Origin: Mucilaginibacter pankratovii
GTDB lineage: Bacteria > Bacteroidota > Bacteroidia > Sphingobacteriales > Sphingobacteriaceae
NCBI RefSeq assembly: GCF_014773265.1
Contig: NZ_JACWMY010000009.1
Span: forward strand, 62,001 to 126,000
DNA: 64,000 nucleotides
Reading direction: 5' to 3'
The position numbers and the translations under genes are program-made. The stretch's first letter is position 1. Each line of letters opens with the position of its first letter. The notes under the pieces are model-generated. The model had not been told where the DNA came from. It ran no database searches and worked only from the letters and a program-made list of their open reading frames with translations. Of the stretch, positions 43,885 through 52,659 are shown in pieces.

Positions 43885-46359
43885 ATGAAAGCGATACGGT
43901 TACTGTTTTTCTTTCTGCCTGTGTTGTATGTTACGGTTGCCGGCGCGCAAACCGATACCTCGTTTATAAGCCGTGCAAACGCCGTTGCTGCTAAACAGCC
44001 CCCCATCGAAAAAGTATACCTTCACCTAAATAAACCATCATACAATTTTAGCGATACCATCTGGTACAAAGCTTACACAGTTGTTGGGCAGCACCACCAG
44101 CTCTCGGCTTTAAGCGGCGTTTTGTATGTGGAGCTGATCAGCCCTAACGATACCCTGGTAACCCGCCAAACTTTAAAACTTACATCGGGCGTTGCCTGGG
44201 GCGATATCCCCCTGGCGGCAACATTACAACAAGGCGTTTACCGCCTGCGTGCCTATACCAAATGGATGCGTAATGCAGGTGCCGGTTATTTTTATGATCA
44301 GAAAATTAGAATAGGCGGACTCGCTTTGAATGCAAGCGCTAAACCAATAGTTCAAAAACCCGATGTCCAATTTTTCCCCGAGGGCGGCGAGATGGTAAAC
44401 GGCATCCGTTGCAGGGTTGCTATCAAAGCCATCAACGGGAAAGGCTTTGGAGCGGATGTAAAAGGCGTTATAGAAGATAACGACGGTAACATCGTAGCCG
44501 ATTTTGCCACGCAGCATTTAGGTATGGGCGTTTTTGCCATCATCCCGCAAAGCGGCAAAACGTATAAGGCCAAAATTAACGGGGCGGGAGAAGCAGTTTA
44601 TACGATAGATCTGCCGCAGGCAAAAGATGAGGGGTACACGCTTGCAGTAAACAACAGCCGAGCCGACAGCATTTTTATAAAAGTGGCCGTAAACGATAAG
44701 TTTTTAACAGCCAAACGCGGAAGCGCTTTTCACCTGGTGGCACAATCTGCCGGCAAAGTATATTATTCAGCAAAGAGTAATCTTAGTGGGCCCGTTTACA
44801 TGGCAGGGATAGATAAGGCCCGTTTCCCATCGGGTATAGTGCAATTCACGTTGTTCGGTTACGATAACCTGCCTGTGGCAGAACGGATCGCCTTTATTCG
44901 GAACAACGATAGCCTAAGTTTAACTATAAATGCTGATGCGAAAGTTTATAAGTTAAGGCAGCCGGTGAAGATTAACCTAAATGCTTTTGCAAAGGCGCAG
45001 CCCGCTAATGGCACCTTTTCGATAGCGGTTATTAACCAGGATACGGTAGGGGTGGATGGTGACACCGAAAGTACCATTGCCAACACCCTCCTGCTTTCTT
45101 CAGATCTGCAGGGAAATATTGAGTGCCCTGGTTATTACTTCGGCAACAGCCCTACAACAAAGGCAGACCTGGATCTGCTTATGATAACCCAGGGCTATCG
45201 CAAAATTGAGTGGAAAAAAATATTAACTACGGATGCAACTGCAATAGCATACAACGCGGAGAGTGGGTTAGAGGTTGAGGGGCTGCTAAAAACCAGCGGC
45301 AATAAGCTTATTGCCAAGGGGAGGGTGAGCCTTATAAGCACCCGCGATAATTTGGCAGTTGATACGGTAGCAAATTCAGCCGGGGAGTTTAAGTTTACCG
45401 GTTTAAATCTGTCTGATACATCAAAGGTTGTGCTGAGGGCGCGTAACGGCAATAAAGGTTATAATATAAACGTATTTTTAAAGTTGCCAACGGTTGCGCC
45501 TATTGTAAAAAGAGCCCTGGCGGATAGCGCGTATGGGCAGGCTAATGTATCGCCACCCGCAGCACAGTCACTGTTAAAAACCGGCCGGCTATATGTAGCT
45601 AAACAAAAACAGGAACAAATAAAACACGGAATATTGTTAAAGCAGGTTGATATAAAAGCAAGTACACGCAAAGCAGAGCCGCCGGGCAGGGAGAATAATT
45701 ATGGCGCGTCTGTAGCAGATTTTAAGATCGACGGGAAAAAATTAGGGACCTCAAACCTTAGCATGGGGCTGCAGTTAAATTTGCCATTTGTTAGTTATAA
45801 AGATGGTAAGTTTAGACAGATAGGGCCACCCTTTGCGCAGCATCATATTATTATAGATGGTACAGAGGTTGAACCTGATCAGATAAAAATGTACGATATA
45901 GCAGATATAGACAATGTAAAGATGAGCGCTAATAAATTTGATAAACTTTTGTACAGCGTGCAGGATACACCCGAGATAGGAGGGGACCTCATCATCATCA
46001 CCACAAAAATGCATGCCGGCACGCGGAACCCAGCCTCACGGAGCCATCAAAAGGAGGTAACAATGCCTGATAGCAATAAATATATAACTAACGACCCACC
46101 TGCCGGTTTGATGGGTTTTACCGCCAAAGGCTTTACACCAACGCGCTCCTTCTATATGCCAAAATACTCGGCAGCCACGCCATTGCCCGATCTGCGCGGA
46201 ACCGTTTACTGGAACCCCAATATTATTACTGATAAGGACGGCAAAGCTACAATTGAGTATTTAAATAACGATACCAGAGGCACCTACCGCGTTGTAGTGG
46301 AGGGTATTGACGAGGAAGGCAATTTGGGCAGGCAGATTTATAAATACAAAGTAGAGTAA
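43885..46359 (+). CDS. Alpha-2-macroglobulin-like/TonB-plug protein without barrel, paralogue 2
   Basis: 824 residues, same order of domains as its neighbours: signal peptide ending in VAGAQT, MG2 (EKVYLHLNKPSYNFSDTIWY), VQFFPEGGEMVNGIRCRVA, LLMITQGYRKIEWKKI, a carboxypeptidase-regulatory-like part (about 468-535), a plug-like region (about 611-708) and the final domain ending LGRQIYKYKVE. Its plug is degenerate: it keeps HHIIIDGTEVEPDQI, IDNVKMSA and GGDLIIITTK but lacks the GNADQVL motif and the C-x5-C pair seen in paralogues 1 and 3. It follows 63 bp after paralogue 1. Confidence 0.85.
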   Translation: MKAIRLLFFFLPVLYVTVAGAQTDTSFISRANAVAAKQPPIEKVYLHLNKPSYNFSDTIWYKAYTVVGQHHQLSALSGVLYVELISPNDTLVTRQTLKLTSGVAWGDIPLAATLQQGVYRLRAYTKWMRNAGAGYFYDQKIRIGGLALNASAKPIVQKPDVQFFPEGGEMVNGIRCRVAIKAINGKGFGADVKGVIEDNDGNIVADFATQHLGMGVFAIIPQSGKTYKAKINGAGEAVYTIDLPQAKDEGYTLAVNNSRADSIFIKVAVNDKFLTAKRGSAFHLVAQSAGKVYYSAKSNLSGPVYMAGIDKARFPSGIVQFTLFGYDNLPVAERIAFIRNNDSLSLTINADAKVYKLRQPVKINLNAFAKAQPANGTFSIAVINQDTVGVDGDTESTIANTLLLSSDLQGNIECPGYYFGNSPTTKADLDLLMITQGYRKIEWKKILTTDATAIAYNAESGLEVEGLLKTSGNKLIAKGRVSLISTRDNLAVDTVANSAGEFKFTGLNLSDTSKVVLRARNGNKGYNINVFLKLPTVAPIVKRALADSAYGQANVSPPAAQSLLKTGRLYVAKQKQEQIKHGILLKQVDIKASTRKAEPPGRENNYGASVADFKIDGKKLGTSNLSMGLQLNLPFVSYKDGKFRQIGPPFAQHHIIIDGTEVEPDQIKMYDIADIDNVKMSANKFDKLLYSVQDTPEIGGDLIIITTKMHAGTRNPASRSHQKEVTMPDSNKYITNDPPAGLMGFTAKGFTPTRSFYMPKYSAATPLPDLRGTVYWNPNIITDKDGKATIEYLNNDTRGTYRVVVEGIDEEGNLGRQIYKYKVE

Positions 46360-46449
46360 TTTTTCGCTGCAAATAAGTAACAGTTTAATTTTCTGTTAAT
46401 CGAACGTTTGATATATTAGCTCATCTAAACCGCATCATTTTTAAGCCCC

Positions 46450-49245
46450 ATGAAAATATTCCACCGCCTGTTATTTTTATTATGCATTTTATGTTCTACC
46501 GCTGCCCTTGCGCAAACCGATAGTAGTTTTTTAACAAAGACCGTCGGCAACCTAAAAGCCACCTATGGCGCAAAACCGGTAGAAAAGGTATACCTCCATT
46601 TAGATAAACCCAATTACATCCCGGGCGATACCCTTTGGTTTAAGTCATATACCGTTGTAGGCAAAACACATGCGCTATCGGCCCTTAGCGGTGTATTATA
46701 TGTTGAACTGATAAGCCCCCGCGATTCGATAGTAAAACGTATAGTACTTAGATTAACCTCGGGGATTGCCTTAGGCGATTTTGCCCTTTCGGGCAAGCTA
46801 ACGCCGGGCAACTACAACATCAGGGCATATACCGCCTGGATGCGCAACGCCGGCCCCGATTACTTTTACAACCAGCGCGTAAATATAGGCGGGATAAGCC
46901 CGGGCGAACTCGCGGCGCCGGCCGCCAAACTAAACCCCGATGTGCAGTTCTTTCCCGAGGGTGGCGAGATGGTTAACGGTGTGCGTTCCAAGATCGCGTT
47001 TAAAGCTGTAAGTCAAAATGGCTCGGGCGAAAATATAAAAGGCAGCATTATTGATAACGAAGGCACCGCGGTGGCCGAGTTTGAAAGCGCACATGCCGGT
47101 ATGGGTATATTTGCATTGTTGCCACAGGCAGGCAAAGCTTATTCGGCAAAAATAACCCTTGCCGATGGCCGCGCGTTTACCGCGCCCTTACCAAAGGCAT
47201 TGGATGCGGGTTATGTATTAACGGTAAACAACACGCGCAAGGATAGCCTTTTTATAAAGGTGGCAACCAACGGCCAGCAATTCCAGGCGAAGCAAAATAC
47301 TGCTTTTTACCTGGTTGGCCAAAGTGGGGGCGAGGTGTATTATACAGCTGCGGGTACTTTAAAAACACCGGTATTCGGCGCAGGAATCGATAAAAGGCGC
47401 TTCCCCTCGGGTATTGTGCAGTTTACCTTGTTTGCCGACGGGCAGCCCGTAAATGGGCGTATTGTTTTTGTGCAAAGCGACGATACGCTGAAAATGACCT
47501 TGTCGTCATCCGTGAAAACTTATGCAGCGAGAAGCCCTGTAAAGCTCGATTTTGTTGCCAAAAACGACGCGAATGAGCCGGTTGCCGGTAGTTTTTCGGT
47601 CGCGGTTATTAACGAGAGCAGGGTTGGGGCTGATGAAAACGTAGAGGGCTCCATATTCAGCCATCTGCTGCTCACCTCCGATCTGAAGGGCTATATCGAA
47701 AAGCCAAACTATTATTTTACAAACACTACAGATGCCAAACGGGCCGAATTGGATATCCTGATGCTAACCCAGGGGTACCGACGTTTTGAGTGGAAGCAAA
47801 TACTGACTGCCCCCGATACCCGTATAGTTAACCAGCCCGAGCAAAGCCTTACGCTGGAGGGCACTATTAAAACAACCGGGGGCGGCATAGTGCCCAATGG
47901 TAAATTAATGCTCACCGCCACGCGCGAAAACACCGTGCTGGATACCGTTACCGATGCCACCGGAAATTTCAAATTCACCAACCTGCAATTGTCGGATACA
48001 GCCAAGATAGTGCTGCAAGCCCGCAAGCAGAACGATGGCAAACGGGTAGCCATTTATGTTAAAGAGCCAGAATATCCCAACATCATTAAAAGTAATGCGC
48101 AGGAAGCAGCAAATAACGACCTTTCGGCAGAGGCGCTGCGGAACAGTTATGCAGCCTATCAGAACCAATTGCACAATGACTCTTTGAAGTATGGCAAGCA
48201 GTTGAGCCAGGTAAATATCACCGAAAAAAAACTGGATAAAGGCGACCCTTATGGTGCTAAACGGAACGTAGCCGGGCGTACTTACAATATGAAGCAATAC
48301 CTTGGCTTCCCATCCATGCGCGAAGTTATACTAAATGCCCTCATTGGTTATAAAATGGTAGGCGATGTCCTTATCAAAGCAGGTAAAACAGGTGGTCCGA
48401 CTGATATATTTCTCGACGGAAGTCTTGTAAGCGTTGACAATTTGTACGCTTATCTACCATCGGAAATAGAGAGCTTTAAAACCGGTGATGTTGGTGATGT
48501 GCAGGAGGCTCAAATACAGAAAGCCTATATCGTAATAACCACCAAACGCCGGGCAGGTACCGATACCACTGTTTTAAAGCAGGTAACGATTACCGCAAAA
48601 AAAGCAAAGAAAAACGTGGTAACCCGCTCATCAAACCTCCATGGTGCCGGCAATGCCGACCAGGTGCTGATGGGTGATCAGATAGGAGCCAATTGCGTTA
48701 ATGTTTCTGATTGCCTGCGGAATAAAATATTTGGTGTGACTTTTAAACAGGACGGCACGCCCGTAAACTCTCGTGGTGGCGATATGTTAATTGAAGTTGA
48801 TGGGAACCGAATGCCCGGCAGTGAACTAAATAACATTAACGCTAATGATATTAACAGCATAGAAGTTTTGCGTAGCACTTTTTCAAAATCTATTTACGGC
48901 AGCGATATTGGCGGTGGTTTGCTAATTATCACCATGAAACAAGGCAGCGAACGCAAGTTTGTAACCAGCGAATCGCCAACAGGGTTGATCACCTATCCGT
49001 TTAAAGGCTTTTATAAAGCCCGTACTTACTATACACCAAAATACACTACGGCCAATAAAAATGGCGGCGTGCTTGATCTGCGCTCGGGTATTTACTGGAA
49101 ACCGGATGTGCTTACCGGGAAGGATGGTAAAGCAACGTTTGATTATTTTAATGCCGATACAAAAGGAACCTACCGCGTGGTAATAGAGGGGATAGATGAT
49201 GAGGGCAACCTGGGCCGGCAGGTGTACCGCTACAAAGTGGAGTAA
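46450..49245 (+). CDS. Alpha-2-macroglobulin-like protein with two tandem plug domains, paralogue 3
   Basis: 931 residues, about 107 longer than its neighbours. Signal peptide (ends AALAQT), MG2 (EKVYLHLDKPNYIPGDTLWF), VQFFPEGGEMVNGVRSKIA, LMLTQGYRRFEWKQIL, regulatory-like domain, then two plug regions. The first (about 607-703, IFLDGSLVSVDNLY, AYIVITTKRRAG) resembles the plug of paralogue 2. The second (about 725-832, GAGNADQVLMGDQ, CVNVSDC, GDMLIEVDGNRMPG) resembles that of paralogue 1. The final domain ends LGRQVYRYKVE. So it looks like a chimera or internal duplication. Last gene of the array, 90 bp after paralogue 2. Confidence 0.85.
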   Translation: MKIFHRLLFLLCILCSTAALAQTDSSFLTKTVGNLKATYGAKPVEKVYLHLDKPNYIPGDTLWFKSYTVVGKTHALSALSGVLYVELISPRDSIVKRIVLRLTSGIALGDFALSGKLTPGNYNIRAYTAWMRNAGPDYFYNQRVNIGGISPGELAAPAAKLNPDVQFFPEGGEMVNGVRSKIAFKAVSQNGSGENIKGSIIDNEGTAVAEFESAHAGMGIFALLPQAGKAYSAKITLADGRAFTAPLPKALDAGYVLTVNNTRKDSLFIKVATNGQQFQAKQNTAFYLVGQSGGEVYYTAAGTLKTPVFGAGIDKRRFPSGIVQFTLFADGQPVNGRIVFVQSDDTLKMTLSSSVKTYAARSPVKLDFVAKNDANEPVAGSFSVAVINESRVGADENVEGSIFSHLLLTSDLKGYIEKPNYYFTNTTDAKRAELDILMLTQGYRRFEWKQILTAPDTRIVNQPEQSLTLEGTIKTTGGGIVPNGKLMLTATRENTVLDTVTDATGNFKFTNLQLSDTAKIVLQARKQNDGKRVAIYVKEPEYPNIIKSNAQEAANNDLSAEALRNSYAAYQNQLHNDSLKYGKQLSQVNITEKKLDKGDPYGAKRNVAGRTYNMKQYLGFPSMREVILNALIGYKMVGDVLIKAGKTGGPTDIFLDGSLVSVDNLYAYLPSEIESFKTGDVGDVQEAQIQKAYIVITTKRRAGTDTTVLKQVTITAKKAKKNVVTRSSNLHGAGNADQVLMGDQIGANCVNVSDCLRNKIFGVTFKQDGTPVNSRGGDMLIEVDGNRMPGSELNNINANDINSIEVLRSTFSKSIYGSDIGGGLLIITMKQGSERKFVTSESPTGLITYPFKGFYKARTYYTPKYTTANKNGGVLDLRSGIYWKPDVLTGKDGKATFDYFNADTKGTYRVVIEGIDDEGNLGRQVYRYKVE

Positions 49246-49317
49246 TTGGCAGTGGAATCGCTTTTAGAATTTTTACGGGCTTATTCAGTAGTGATTCGTT
49301 TAAAATTACGATGTTCG

Positions 49318-49362
49318 GGCTTGTTCGGGCTGTTCGCGCTCCATGCCGAACGCGAACAAGCC
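49318..49362. other. Imperfect hairpin between paralogue 3 and clpS
   Basis: Outer arms GGCTTGTTCG / CGAACAAGCC (49318-49327 with 49353-49362) enclose an inner GTTCG/CGAAC pair. No T run on either strand. Preceded by a partial direct repeat of TTGTTCGGGC. It may end the upstream transcript or be a small repeat. Confidence 0.4.
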
Positions 49363-49488
49363 TGAAAGCAATTGAAATTATTGCCAGGATCCGTACGGTT
49401 ACCGGTGTTGTTTTAAAAGCGATTTCACGGGAGTAATTGCCGCTAACCCTGTAGTTTTGAACTTTTTTGAGTAAATTTGCCGGTAGAT

Positions 49489-49770
49489 ATGCCAACTGAA
49501 GTACAGGAAGAAACGCTCACCCTCGAAGAAATACTGGCCGGGCTGAAAGAGATGCACCGCCTTATTTTGTGGAACGATGACCATAATACGTTCGACCACG
49601 TTATTCATTGTATGATGAAATATTTGGATTACTCCGAACCGCAATCAGAAAAAATAGCCTGGAAAGTGCACAACGAGGGTAAATGCGCTGTGCTCGAGGG
49701 CTCCTACACCGAGATGGAAATCTACCGCAAAATACTGCAGCAGGAAGGGCTGACAGTCAGCGTGGATTAA
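49489..49770 (+). CDS. clpS: ATP-dependent Clp protease adaptor ClpS
   Basis: 93 residues from ATG 49489. The core HRLILWNDDHNTFDHVIHCM is the conserved ClpS start, followed by a helix with YSEPQSEKIAWKVHNEGKCAV (N-degron pocket) and GSYTEMEIYRKIL. ClpS delivers N-end-rule substrates to ClpA/ClpC. TTG 49477 is an in-frame upstream codon but gives an atypical N-terminus. clpA is not in the window. The GNAT gene follows 15 bp downstream. Confidence 0.92.
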   Translation: MPTEVQEETLTLEEILAGLKEMHRLILWNDDHNTFDHVIHCMMKYLDYSEPQSEKIAWKVHNEGKCAVLEGSYTEMEIYRKILQQEGLTVSVD

Positions 49771-49785
49771 ATCTTACATCCGCAA

Positions 49786-50292
49786 ATGAACCCCATCCTT
49801 CAAACAAACCGCCTGACTATTCGCCAATTAACCACCGGTGATACTGCTTTTATTATTGAGCTGCTCAATACCCCCGGCTGGCTACAATTCATCGGCGACC
49901 GCAACGTACGTACTACCGAAGAAGCAATAAGCTACCTCACAAACGGCCCGCTGAAAAGCTACGCCGAAAATGGTTTCGGTTTGTACCTGGTAGCAACCAA
50001 AGCAGATGATATCCCCATTGGGATGTGCGGCATTCTTAAACGCGCCACTTTAGATAACCCTGATATCGGCTATGCCCTTTTACCCGCCTTTGCAGGCATG
50101 GGTTACGCTTATGAAATGGCAAACGCCGTATTAAACTATGCGCTACAGGAGCTGAAACTGCCCTCCGTTTGTGCCATAACACTGCCTGTTAATGCCAGTT
50201 CCATTAAACTTTTAGCAAAACTGGGGCTAAAAAACAAAGGCCCTTTTGTTGCTGAAGACACTAAAGAAACGCTGTTGCTTTTCCAAAGCTAA
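49786..50292 (+). CDS. GNAT N-acetyltransferase (RimJ-like)
   Basis: 168 residues, starting MNPILQTNRLTIRQLTTGDT. Acetyl-CoA pocket and fold features: IPIGMCGILKR, NPDIGYALLPAFAGMGYAYE and LNYALQELKLPSVCAITLPV then NASSIKLLAKLGLKNKGPF. This is the ribosomal-protein-Ala acetyltransferase-like branch that also includes many small-molecule acetylases. Substrate unknown. A terminator lies about 180 bp downstream, after an A/T-rich spacer without coding signal. Confidence 0.88.
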   Translation: MNPILQTNRLTIRQLTTGDTAFIIELLNTPGWLQFIGDRNVRTTEEAISYLTNGPLKSYAENGFGLYLVATKADDIPIGMCGILKRATLDNPDIGYALLPAFAGMGYAYEMANAVLNYALQELKLPSVCAITLPVNASSIKLLAKLGLKNKGPFVAEDTKETLLLFQS

Positions 50293-50471
50293 TTTACCGG
50301 GCGCGTTTAATTGTAATTTCCCATCTGTTAATAATGGCCGCTCGTCTATACAAAGCGGGTGTCCGTCTATCCTGTTTTTATTGCTAAAATATTTTTTTGT
50401 CTTTTGCTTCATCATCCGGGGCTGGTAAACCTGAGATTGATTTAGTTGAGTTATTGATTTATTCGGTAACG

Positions 50472-50506
50472 ATGCGTTCTGCGTGAGATACAGAACGCAT
50501 TTTTTA
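50472..50506 (+). terminator. Rho-independent terminator in the GNAT-glycosidase spacer
   Basis: A perfect 10-bp stem (50472-50481 with 50491-50500), 9-base loop, six T. The 326-bp spacer 50293-50618 otherwise holds only the promoter-like boxes below. Confidence 0.85.
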
Positions 50507-50556
50507 TTCCCGCCGTTTTGCAACATTTATTGTATCAACTTAAACATTAGCGTTGC

Positions 50557-50585
50557 TTTGCCTGCCACCTTGCCCCCTACATTTA
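50557..50585 (+). promoter_or_regulatory. Candidate promoter of the DUF5597 glycosidase gene
   Basis: TTTG (50557-50560) then 17 bp then TACATTTA (50578-50585), one mismatch from TAnnTTTG. The spacing is that of Bacteroidota primary sigma promoters. The ATG is 34 bp downstream. Confidence 0.5.
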
Positions 50586-50618
50586 TAAATTGATTTAATA
50601 AATACCGAAACCTATAAT

Positions 50619-52235
50619 ATGAAGAAGAATATTTCGCTTTGGTTTGTACTGCTGCTATTGGCAGCCAACAATGCCCTGGGCCAGCAAATCACTTATCTGA
50701 TGCCCCGGGTGATCGAGAAAAATGGCCACCATGCGCTTTTGGTTGATGGTAAGCCATTTTTAATGCTGGGCGGTCAGGCGCATAATTCCAGCGCGTGGCC
50801 TGGTATGCTGCCGCAGGTTTGGCATGCTGTGGAAACAATGCACGCTAATACGCTGGAGGTGCCCATTTATTGGGAACAGATAGAAGCAACACAGGGGAAG
50901 TTCGATTTCTCGGTGGTAGACACCTTGCTGGCACAGGCCCGTACGCACAAAACAAGGCTTGTACTGCTCTGGTTTGCCACCTGGAAAAACGGCAGCAACC
51001 ACTACATGCCCGGCTGGATGAAAAACAATGCTGCAAAATATCCTAATATAACGGGCAAGAGCGGTAAACCAATTGATTCGCCCTCACCGAATGTAGAAGC
51101 TACGCTGGAAGCCGATACTAAAGCCTTTGCAGCAGTAATGCGATACCTGAAGAAAGCCGACCCGCAGCATACCGTAATAATGGTACAGGTAGAAAATGAG
51201 CCCGGTGCCTGGGATACCATTCGCGATTATTCGCCCCTTGCTCAGAAACTTTTTGATGGCCCCGTGCCCGCCGAACTGCTGAAGCCCGAAGTGCTTAAAG
51301 CTTTAAACCGCCCCGCAGATGCAGAAGGCACCTGGCAAAAGGTATTTGGCGAAAGGGCGGACGAATACTTCCACGCATGGTCGGTTGCGCGGTTCATCGG
51401 GAAAGTGGCTGCTGCAGGTAAAGCAGAATATGCATTACCCCTATACGTAAACGCCGCCCTGCGCGATCCACTAACCAACCCTATGGCCAACAGCTACGAA
51501 AGCGGCGGGCCTACCGATAACGTAATACCCATATACAAAGCGGCTGCGCCGTCCATTGATGTGCTGAGCCCCGATATTTACCTGGACGGAAGCGAACGGA
51601 TATTGAAGGTAATTGAGCTTTACGACAGGCCCGATAATGCGCTTTTTGTACCTGAGGCAAGCCTGGCACCGCATATGGCCAGGTATATGTATGATGTGAT
51701 AGCCCGTGGCGGTATCGGTTTCTCTCCCTTCGGGATAGACAGCAACCGGCCCGACGGAAAGAAGGCGGAAACGATAGAGCGCCTTGCCTCGTTTGCACAA
51801 GACTATAAAGTGTTTAGCCCGATGATGCGCGAGCTGGCGCAATGGGGCTTCGACGGAAAGATAAAAGCAGTTGTAGAGCGCGAGGACAATGCCCCGCAAA
51901 CGATAGACCTGGGCGCATGGCAGGCAATGGTATCGTTCGGCAGCAGCTGGCGGGGCAATGACGTGACAAAGAATGAAAAGCCAACCGGCAGGGCTATGGT
52001 TATAAAGCTCGCCGAAAATGAATTTGTTGTGATCGGTGCTCTTTGCCATATTACCTTTAAACCGCTTGGCAATAACCAGGGTAGGGTGTGGCAGTACCTG
52101 AAAGTAGAAGAAGGGCAATACGAAAAAGGAAAGTTTAAATCCCTCCGGATACTTAACGGCGACGAAACCGACTGGGGCGGGCCAAGGCTTGGTGCTACGC
52201 CGGTGGTGTTAAAAATTTCGCTCGGGGTAAGATAA
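50619..52235 (+). CDS. Exported GH35-like glycosidase with DUF5597 C-terminus
   Basis: 538 residues with a signal peptide ending ALGQQ (about 1-22). The TIM-barrel part follows: LVDGKPFLMLGGQAHNSSAW, TLEVPIYWEQIEATQGKFDF, MVQVENEPGAWDT (probable acid/base Glu194) and LFVPEASLAP (probable nucleophile Glu346). DUF5597 covers about 390-538. This family includes beta-galactosidases and related enzymes on plant and algal glycans, so the bond cleaved is uncertain. No SusC/SusD pair is nearby, so it is not part of a visible polysaccharide locus. It ends at a very strong palindromic terminator. Confidence 0.88.
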   Translation: MKKNISLWFVLLLLAANNALGQQITYLMPRVIEKNGHHALLVDGKPFLMLGGQAHNSSAWPGMLPQVWHAVETMHANTLEVPIYWEQIEATQGKFDFSVVDTLLAQARTHKTRLVLLWFATWKNGSNHYMPGWMKNNAAKYPNITGKSGKPIDSPSPNVEATLEADTKAFAAVMRYLKKADPQHTVIMVQVENEPGAWDTIRDYSPLAQKLFDGPVPAELLKPEVLKALNRPADAEGTWQKVFGERADEYFHAWSVARFIGKVAAAGKAEYALPLYVNAALRDPLTNPMANSYESGGPTDNVIPIYKAAAPSIDVLSPDIYLDGSERILKVIELYDRPDNALFVPEASLAPHMARYMYDVIARGGIGFSPFGIDSNRPDGKKAETIERLASFAQDYKVFSPMMRELAQWGFDGKIKAVVEREDNAPQTIDLGAWQAMVSFGSSWRGNDVTKNEKPTGRAMVIKLAENEFVVIGALCHITFKPLGNNQGRVWQYLKVEEGQYEKGKFKSLRILNGDETDWGGPRLGATPVVLKISLGVR

Positions 52236-52242
52236 CCCGAAT

Positions 52243-52283
52243 AAAGCTAAGAGGCCCTGCGTATCGCAGGGCCTCTTAGCTTT
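52243..52283. terminator. Bidirectional palindromic terminator
   Basis: A perfect 19-bp stem (52243-52261 with 52265-52283) and a 3-base loop between the glycosidase and the degraded minus-strand gene. T-rich only at the stem base (CTTT), on both strands. Confidence 0.75.
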
Positions 52284-52292
52284 GCAGGTTGT

Positions 52293-52549
52293 TTATTCAA
52301 CGCCTTTCCACCACTGTTTAAAAGTTTGCGAGGTATCGCTGAGGCGCACAAGTTCGCCTATCATGGGTGTGGCCATGCTTTATGGTTTCGATTTGGATAG
52401 TTCGGTGATCCTGATTAGCGGCTCGTCCCCGGGGTGTTTGGCAAGTGATGCTGTACCCCCCCCCCCCGCTTAACCGGCCGAATTGTGGCTGCTTCATGAA
52501 AGAACAGGTGGTTTTCCGGGGTTACATCTTTCTTGTACCATAATTATTT
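52293..52549 (-). pseudogene. Degraded gene with 12-base poly-C tract (minus strand)
   Basis: Minus-strand frames give coding-like sequence: LWYKKDVTPENHLFFHEA then ATIRPVKR up to a run of 12 G (plus-strand C 52456-52467), and in another frame ASLAKHPGDEPLIRI and TELSKSKP, stop at 52380-52382, then SMATPMIGELVRLSDTS and QTFKQWWKGVE to the stop at 52293. A tract of 10 or 13 G would join the first two parts. The protein family is not recognised. Upstream sequence beyond about 52549 stops in this frame, so the 5' part is missing. Read as a decayed 3' remnant that is convergent with the glycosidase gene. Confidence 0.55.
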
Positions 52550-52659
52550 ATGGACCAGGCTTAATTGTTTTGCTTGTATCAACAAATCCTTATAAAATGA
52601 ACGGAACAAAAAATATATTATAACGTAAACAGATATAATATAACCCTAATAGTTTAGAT

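Noticed and set aside
49477..49488. TTG start for clpS
   Set aside because: ATG 49489 gives the normal ClpS length and N-terminus.
50246..50428. Small gene in the GNAT-glycosidase spacer
   Set aside because: The frame overlaps the GNAT 3' end and has no recognisable product or start context.
51471..52118. Antisense 215-codon frame in the glycosidase gene
   Set aside because: Codon shadow; no domain, and the sense frame has catalytic motifs and a signal peptide.
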